7,903 nucleotides of DNA, from contig JAFGQA010000331.1 of the NCBI GenBank assembly GCA_016935885.1, positions 1-7,903 on the forward strand, read 5' to 3'. A program made the translations under genes and the position numbers. Every line of letters starts with the position of its first letter. Position 1 is the stretch's first letter. The notes below the pieces were generated by a model. That model saw nothing but the letters and a program-made list of their open reading frames with translations. It had not been told where the DNA came from and ran no database searches. This document shows positions 4,717-7,903 of this stretch, one piece after another. Source of the stretch: Phycisphaerae bacterium. GTDB lineage: Bacteria > Planctomycetota > Phycisphaerae > UBA1845 > UTPLA1.

Positions 4717-6663
4717 ATGGGCCCCGAACATGACAGAGAGCCTGTTCGCTGGTGTTCGCGGACGATCCGGCCGCCCGCTGACATCGCCGCCCTGCGACAG
4801 GCGGTGGCCACCCGTCCCCACGGGGTGATGCTCGAATCCGTCGACATAGACGGATCATGGGGGCGGTACTCGATCTTCGGCATCGAGCCCGTGCGAACGA
4901 TGACGGTCGCCTGGGAACCTGGAATCGACCCTTTCTTCCAGTTGAGCCGAGCGTGTCGGCCTTGGTGCAGATTGGAGCCGGAACGGGACCTGCCGTTTGT
5001 AGCCGGCTGGGTCGGCTATCTGGCTTACGAGGCCGGTCACTTCATCGAGCCCTCGGTCCGCGAGCCGGCCCGCCACCAAGTCTGCCCGCCGGCGTGTTCC
5101 CGGACTGACCGAATCGGTGGGAAGTCGCCGCTCGGTGCGTCACCAGTCTCCTACTGGGCCCTGTTCGACACGGTGCTGGTTCATGATGGCCTCGCTGAGC
5201 GATGGTACGTCGCGGGCGCGGCGCTGCCACCCAGGCTTGCCGGCCGTCAGCGCCCGCCGGTTTCCGTCCGGCTGGACGCCTTCGAGCGGTTCGTGGCGGG
5301 TGGCCCGTCGGCTGTCAGCGATCGGCGATCAGCGGGAGCGACGCGGGGCGACAAGCCGACCCATGCCGCGCGGATGGCGCCGGCCAACGCCACGTCGAGG
5401 ACGCTGCCCCGTGCAGCCCGAACATCGGCCCGGACATCGGAGGATCGAATACCAGTTCCACGACTGACGGCCAGCACGCCGACAGCCAGCACGGTGACGG
5501 CCGGCACGGGCCAATGGAGCTTCTCCCGCGATGCTTACCTTGCCAAGGTCGAACGTGCGCTCGAGTACATTCGCGCCGGTGACGTCTTCCAGGTGAACCT
5601 TGCTCGTCGGTGTTGCTTCGAGATGGAGGGGCGTCCGATCGACCTGTACCAGCGGCTGTGCGCGGCCAATCCAGCCGCGTACGCTGCGTACTTGCAGATT
5701 CCAGGGCCCGAGGGTCCGGCACCACTGGAATCCTCGAATCCTGGAATCCTCGAATCCTCTGTGGCCATCCTGTCCTCCTCGCCCGAGCTGTTCCTCCATC
5801 TTCGTGGCGGCGCCGTCACGACGCGGCCGATTAAGGGCACACGGCCCCGAGGCGAGACGCCCGCGCTCGATGCCGCCGCCCGGCTGGCCCTGCGCGAAAG
5901 CGAGAAGGACCGGGCCGAGCTGAACATGATCATCGACCTCGAACGCAACGACCTGGGGCGCGTCTGCGAATTCGGCACGGTTCGCGTAGTCCATGACGGC
6001 GAAATCGAGACATTCCCGACCGTTCACCATCGCACGGCGACGGTGACCGGCCGTTTGCGCGGCGACGCCGATGCGATCGACCTGCTAAGGGCGACGTTCC
6101 CCGGCGGGTCTATCACCGGCGCCCCCAAGGTCCGGGCCATGCAGATCATCAACGAGTTGGAACCCGACCCCCGCGGCCCGTATTGCGGCACCATCGGTTA
6201 CATCGGTCTCGATGGCGACATGCAGTTGAATCTGGCGATCCGAACGATGACTGTCCTTAAGGAGGATTCAAGGATTCGAGGATTCGAGGATTCAAGGGAT
6301 GCTGCCCGCGAGGCCACTGTTTCCCTTGAACCGTCGGTCCCCGGCAGTCCTGGACGCTACTGCGTGCGCCTGCACGTTGGCAGCGGCATTGTTGCGGACT
6401 CGGATCCCGAAGACGAGTATGAGGAGTTGCGGGCCAAGGCGGCGGGCATGTTGGCGGCACTCAGCGAGAACACCCGGCCAAGATCGACCAGCCGAGATGT
6501 CGCCGATCCGAACGAAGGCCGCCCAGGGCGTCCATGTGGCGTCCATGCCTCAAACACGCCCGCCCAGAGAGCCCCCGACCTTGGTCGGGGGGCAGCCACG
6601 CAACCGGTGGTCATCAACGGTCCACCGAGGACGGAGCCGGCCGAGGTGGTAAGGCCGGCGTGA
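4717..6663 (+). CDS. pabB: Aminodeoxychorismate synthase component I
   Basis: This converts chorismate to 4-amino-4-deoxychorismate, using ammonia from a PabA glutaminase, in p-aminobenzoate and folate synthesis. The 648-aa protein has the N-terminal domain at about 15-195 (LESVDIDGSWGRYSIFG 39-55, AGWVGYLAYEAG 96-107) and the chorismate-binding domain at about 267-582. Key motifs there are FQVNLARR (291-298), SSSPELFL (353-360), PIKGTRPRG (371-379), DLERNDLGRV (407-416), FPTVHH (433-438), GSITGAPKVRAMQII (464-478) and GIVADSDPEDEYEE (557-570). The Lys in PIKGT (373) is the residue typical of PabB; anthranilate synthase TrpE usually has Ala. The class IV aminotransferase next door fits. I chose ATG 4717 because 53 further codons upstream (from 4558) are only repeat element. 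It is longer than usual (typically 450-500 aa) owing to a repeat-rich linker (about 197-266), two loop insertions (about 327-349 and 514-546) and a 65-aa tail. Confidence 0.88.
   Translation: MGPEHDREPVRWCSRTIRPPADIAALRQAVATRPHGVMLESVDIDGSWGRYSIFGIEPVRTMTVAWEPGIDPFFQLSRACRPWCRLEPERDLPFVAGWVGYLAYEAGHFIEPSVREPARHQVCPPACSRTDRIGGKSPLGASPVSYWALFDTVLVHDGLAERWYVAGAALPPRLAGRQRPPVSVRLDAFERFVAGGPSAVSDRRSAGATRGDKPTHAARMAPANATSRTLPRAARTSARTSEDRIPVPRLTASTPTASTVTAGTGQWSFSRDAYLAKVERALEYIRAGDVFQVNLARRCCFEMEGRPIDLYQRLCAANPAAYAAYLQIPGPEGPAPLESSNPGILESSVAILSSSPELFLHLRGGAVTTRPIKGTRPRGETPALDAAARLALRESEKDRAELNMIIDLERNDLGRVCEFGTVRVVHDGEIETFPTVHHRTATVTGRLRGDADAIDLLRATFPGGSITGAPKVRAMQIINELEPDPRGPYCGTIGYIGLDGDMQLNLAIRTMTVLKEDSRIRGFEDSRDAAREATVSLEPSVPGSPGRYCVRLHVGSGIVADSDPEDEYEELRAKAAGMLAALSENTRPRSTSRDVADPNEGRPGRPCGVHASNTPAQRAPDLGRGAATQPVVINGPPRTEPAEVVRPA
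5311..5338. repeat. Heptamer repeat in the PabB linker
   Basis: GCTGTCA, GCGATCG, GCGATCA, GCGGGAG lie head to tail, encoding residues 199-208 (AVSDRRSAG region) of the linker between the two PabB domains. The 7-bp period recalls the heptamer array at 1745-1815, although the motif differs. Confidence 0.55.
5466..5510. repeat. Three 15-bp repeats encoding TAST-type pentapeptides in PabB
   Basis: GACGGCCAGCACGCC, GACAGCCAGCACGGT and GACGGCCGGCACGGG follow one another exactly. They encode TASTP, TASTV and TAGTG (residues 251-265), a Thr/Ala/Ser linker ending just before the chorismate-binding domain begins at QWSFSRDAYL. Confidence 0.8.
5698..5758. repeat. Octamer array plus stem-loop inserted in pabB (insert 1)
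   Basis: GGAATCCTCGAATCCT occurs twice in perfect tandem (5727-5742, 5743-5758), that is four copies of the octamer SGAATCCT. Directly before it, ATTCCAG (5698-5704) and CTGGAAT (5725-5731) form a stem whose second arm overlaps the array. The block encodes most of an extra segment of about 18 residues between AAYL and ILSSSPE, where the family usually has a short turn. Confidence 0.8.
6263..6330. repeat. Octamer array plus stem-loop inserted in pabB (insert 2)
   Basis: AGGATTCA, AGGATTCG, AGGATTCG, AGGATTCA lie at 6263-6294. This is the reverse complement of the octamer in insert 1. The array end overlaps TTCAAGGGA (6291-6299), which pairs perfectly with TCCCTTGAA (6322-6330). The block encodes part of an extra segment of about 30 residues between RTMTV and the GIVADSDPE motif. 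Order and overlap (array, then stem-loop) mirror insert 1 in the opposite orientation. Confidence 0.8.
6572..6591. repeat. Strong palindrome in the PabB C-terminal tail
   Basis: CCCCCGACC (6572-6580) and GGTCGGGGG (6583-6591) form a perfect GC stem, in practice 8 bp with a CTTG loop. It is translated within the extra C-terminal tail (residues about 619-625). No T-run follows, so a terminator is unlikely, but the stem could still affect expression of the next gene. An 11-bp direct duplication (GGCGTCCATG plus one base, 6527-6537 and 6538-6548) lies just upstream. Confidence 0.7.
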
Positions 6664-6669
6664 CGACAG

Positions 6670-6683
6670 GGCGGCGAGCCGCC
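6670..6683. repeat. Short hairpin between pabB and pabC
   Basis: GGCGGC (6670-6675) and GCCGCC (6678-6683) are perfect complements around GA in the 69-bp gap between the two genes. No terminator tail follows. Confidence 0.4.
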
Positions 6684-6732
6684 GGTTTCGTACCGCCTCG
6701 CTGGCTCCGGGAACCATGAAGGTAGAAGGCCA

Positions 6733-7608
6733 ATGAGCGCGAAGAACGAGAAGGTCTTCCTGAACGACCGGATCGTCCCGGCGGAGGAGGCCTGCGTTCC
6801 CGTTTCCGACGCCGGGTTCACGCACGCGGTCGGCCTGTTTGAGACACTGCGGGCCTATCATGGACGAGTCATGCGCCTCTCGGATCACGTCGAGCGAATG
6901 ACGCGATCGGCGGCAACGCTTGAGATGCAGATAGCGATCGCGGGCGACACGCTCGATCGCGCCATTCGGGAGGTGCTTGCGGCGAACCATCTCGACGAGG
7001 CCCGGCTGCGCGTGACGGTGACGCCCGGCGCCGTCCCAAGAGAAGGCGATTCCTGCGAGGTCCCCCCGCGGCCGACGCTCCTGATTACCGCTCATGAAGT
7101 AAGGCCCTATCCCTCGGAACTGTACAAACACGGCATGAGGGTCTGCATCTGCCCGTATAAGCAGAGCCGGTTGGACCCGCTGGCAGGGCATAAGACGCTG
7201 GCCTATTTTCCCCGGCTGCTCGCCATGAAAGATGCCGCGGAGCGAAAATGCCACGAGGCCCTGTGGTTCAACACCGAGAACCAACTGGCGGAGGGCTCGA
7301 TCTGCAACGTCTTCACCGTCCACGATGGCCGGATCGTCACGCCGCCGTTGGACACACCTATCCTGCCCGGCATTGTTCGGAAGGCGGTCATCGAACTGGC
7401 CCAGGCCCACGACATGCCGCTGGACGAGAAGCCGATCAACATCAACGACCTTCTGGCCGCGACCGAGGTCTTTCTGACTGGCAGCGTGATGGAGATCATG
7501 CCGGTCACCGCCATCGAGAGACACCGGGTCGGCGAAGGCCGTCCGGGCGATGTGACGCAGCGCGTGCGAGAGCTGTACGCCGATCTGGTGACCAAGGAGT
7601 GCGGGTGA
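6733..7608 (+). CDS. pabC: Class IV PLP aminotransferase, probably aminodeoxychorismate lyase
   Basis: This PLP enzyme most likely splits 4-amino-4-deoxychorismate into p-aminobenzoate and pyruvate, completing the step begun by the upstream pabB. The 291-aa length fits the fold-type IV family. Visible features are FLNDRIVPAEEACVPVSDAG near the N-terminus, GLFETLRAYHGR (34-45), HVERM (52-56, Arg55 a likely phosphate ligand), AGHKTLAYFPRL with the Schiff-base Lys154, ENQLAEGSICNVFTV with Glu187 facing the pyridine nitrogen, and FLTGSVMEIMPV (247-258) in the cofactor site. Branched-chain and D-amino-acid aminotransferases share all of these motifs, so the PabC call rests mainly on its neighbour. 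GAAGG (6718-6722) is a ribosome binding site 10 bases from ATG 6733, with another GAAGG three bases away. The 69-bp gap after pabB suggests one transcript. An octamer array starts at the base after its stop codon. Confidence 0.82.
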   Translation: MSAKNEKVFLNDRIVPAEEACVPVSDAGFTHAVGLFETLRAYHGRVMRLSDHVERMTRSAATLEMQIAIAGDTLDRAIREVLAANHLDEARLRVTVTPGAVPREGDSCEVPPRPTLLITAHEVRPYPSELYKHGMRVCICPYKQSRLDPLAGHKTLAYFPRLLAMKDAAERKCHEALWFNTENQLAEGSICNVFTVHDGRIVTPPLDTPILPGIVRKAVIELAQAHDMPLDEKPININDLLAATEVFLTGSVMEIMPVTAIERHRVGEGRPGDVTQRVRELYADLVTKECG

Positions 7609-7728
7609 GAAACGTCAAAACGCCAAAACGCCAAAACGTCGAAACGCCAAGACGTCGAAACGTCAAAACGCCAAAACGTCAAAACGCCAAAACGCCAAAA
7701 CGTCGAAACGTCGAAACGCCATAACGTC
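7609..7728. repeat. Fifteen-copy octamer array (consensus RAAACGYC)
   Basis: Fifteen uninterrupted 8-bp units begin directly after the pabC stop: GAAACGTC, AAAACGCC (twice), AAAACGTC, GAAACGCC, AAGACGTC, and so on to ATAACGTC. Variation is almost confined to position 1 (A or G) and position 7 (T or C). Read on the other strand it gives a Trp-Arg-Phe-Asp-Val-rich repeat (WRFDVLAF), which is a by-product and not a gene. Confidence 0.92.
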
Positions 7729-7770
7729 GGTGAGACTGCAGCGCCACATCGCTCGTAAACCGTCGTTCGG

Positions 7771-7816
7771 ACCCCACGGATAGCCATCCGGTACGTGTTT
7801 AGCGTCCACGTGGGGT
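7771..7816. repeat. Inverted repeat downstream of pabC
   Basis: ACCCCACG (7771-7778) and CGTGGGGT (7809-7816) are perfect 8-bp complements around 30 bp. The function is unknown; it may form a structured mRNA 3' end together with the next inverted repeat. Confidence 0.45.
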
Positions 7817-7820
7817 GGCA

Positions 7821-7859
7821 TGCAACGCCGTGAACTGTGGTTGGTTACGCGGCGTTGCA
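7821..7859 (+). terminator. Possible terminator hairpin of the pab transcript
   Basis: TGCAACGCCG (7821-7830) and CGGCGTTGCA (7850-7859) form a perfect 10-bp stem with a 19-nt loop, followed by a moderately T-rich stretch (AGTCCTTTGTGCTCTTGACC). The loop is long and the T-run weak, so this is a tentative call; it may simply be another palindromic repeat. I see no gene between 7729 and 7903. Confidence 0.35.
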
Positions 7860-7903
7860 AGTCCTTTGTGCTCTTGACCTTTCGCGTTTCGTGGCCCTTC
7901 GGA

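Noticed and set aside
5329..6030. 233-aa open frame on the minus strand
   Set aside because: It is antisense to the conserved pabB catalytic domain, whose motifs are unambiguous.
4717..6663. trpE (anthranilate synthase component I) instead of pabB
   Set aside because: The PIKGT motif has the PabB-type Lys, and the neighbour is a PabC-like enzyme and not trpG or trpD. A biochemical assay could still overturn this.
6550..7524. 324-aa open frame on the minus strand
   Set aside because: It is antisense to pabC, which has all the PLP-enzyme motifs; the shadow has no domain pattern.
7203..7787. 194-aa minus-strand frame with WRFDV repeats
   Set aside because: The repeat part is the translated octamer array and the rest is antisense to pabC.
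7729..7903. tRNA or small RNA gene at the right end
   Set aside because: The inverted repeats do not form a cloverleaf, and no TTCRA-type T arm or CCA end fits; no known RNA family is recognisable.

Overview
The window is a high-GC bacterial chromosome segment that most likely comes from a planctomycete. I base this on recollection of protein families and repeat styles, not on a search: the acidic HTH/two-TM protein with a GSGLLDLTRESDDTSLG stretch, a small one-TM protein containing ARGVFAFTGQL, the SPKRQRG-type palindrome, and abundant 7-8 bp direct repeats and GTGCCAC-type palindromes. There is no rRNA, tRNA, CRISPR array or transposase.

Layout. Positions 1-258 hold a palindromic 33-bp tandem repeat array that runs in an open frame into an exported calcineurin-like metallophosphoesterase (259-1719, +). 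A convergent intergenic stretch (1720-1969) carries a heptamer array. On the minus strand lie a membrane-anchored HTH protein (3208-1970) and, upstream of it, a small one-TM protein of unknown function (3898-3404) with a clear sigma70-type promoter at 3977-3950. The 818 bp from 3899 to 4716 hold no credible gene; they hold that promoter, two palindromic MITE-like elements that share a terminal motif (GGGTSCGTGACAGT), three copies of a 24-bp hairpin repeat, and a promoter whose -10 box sits nine bases from the next start codon. Then come pabB (4717-6663, +) and a class IV aminotransferase, probably pabC (6733-7608, +), the two enzymes that turn chorismate into p-aminobenzoate for folate. The glutaminase partner PabA is not in the window. 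The end (7609-7903) holds a perfect 15-copy octamer array and two inverted repeats, the second of which may end the pab transcript.

The most striking feature is how repeats have entered genes. PabB carries two in-frame insertions in loops of its otherwise intact catalytic domain. Each is a four-copy array of the same octamer (AGGATTCR or its complement) abutting a short stem-loop, and the two lie in opposite orientations. PabB also has a repeat-rich interdomain linker and a C-terminal tail containing a strong palindrome. The phosphoesterase has repeat-derived sequence at both ends. I see no new defence, secretion or biosynthetic system; the novelty is in the repeats and in how protein-coding genes tolerate them.
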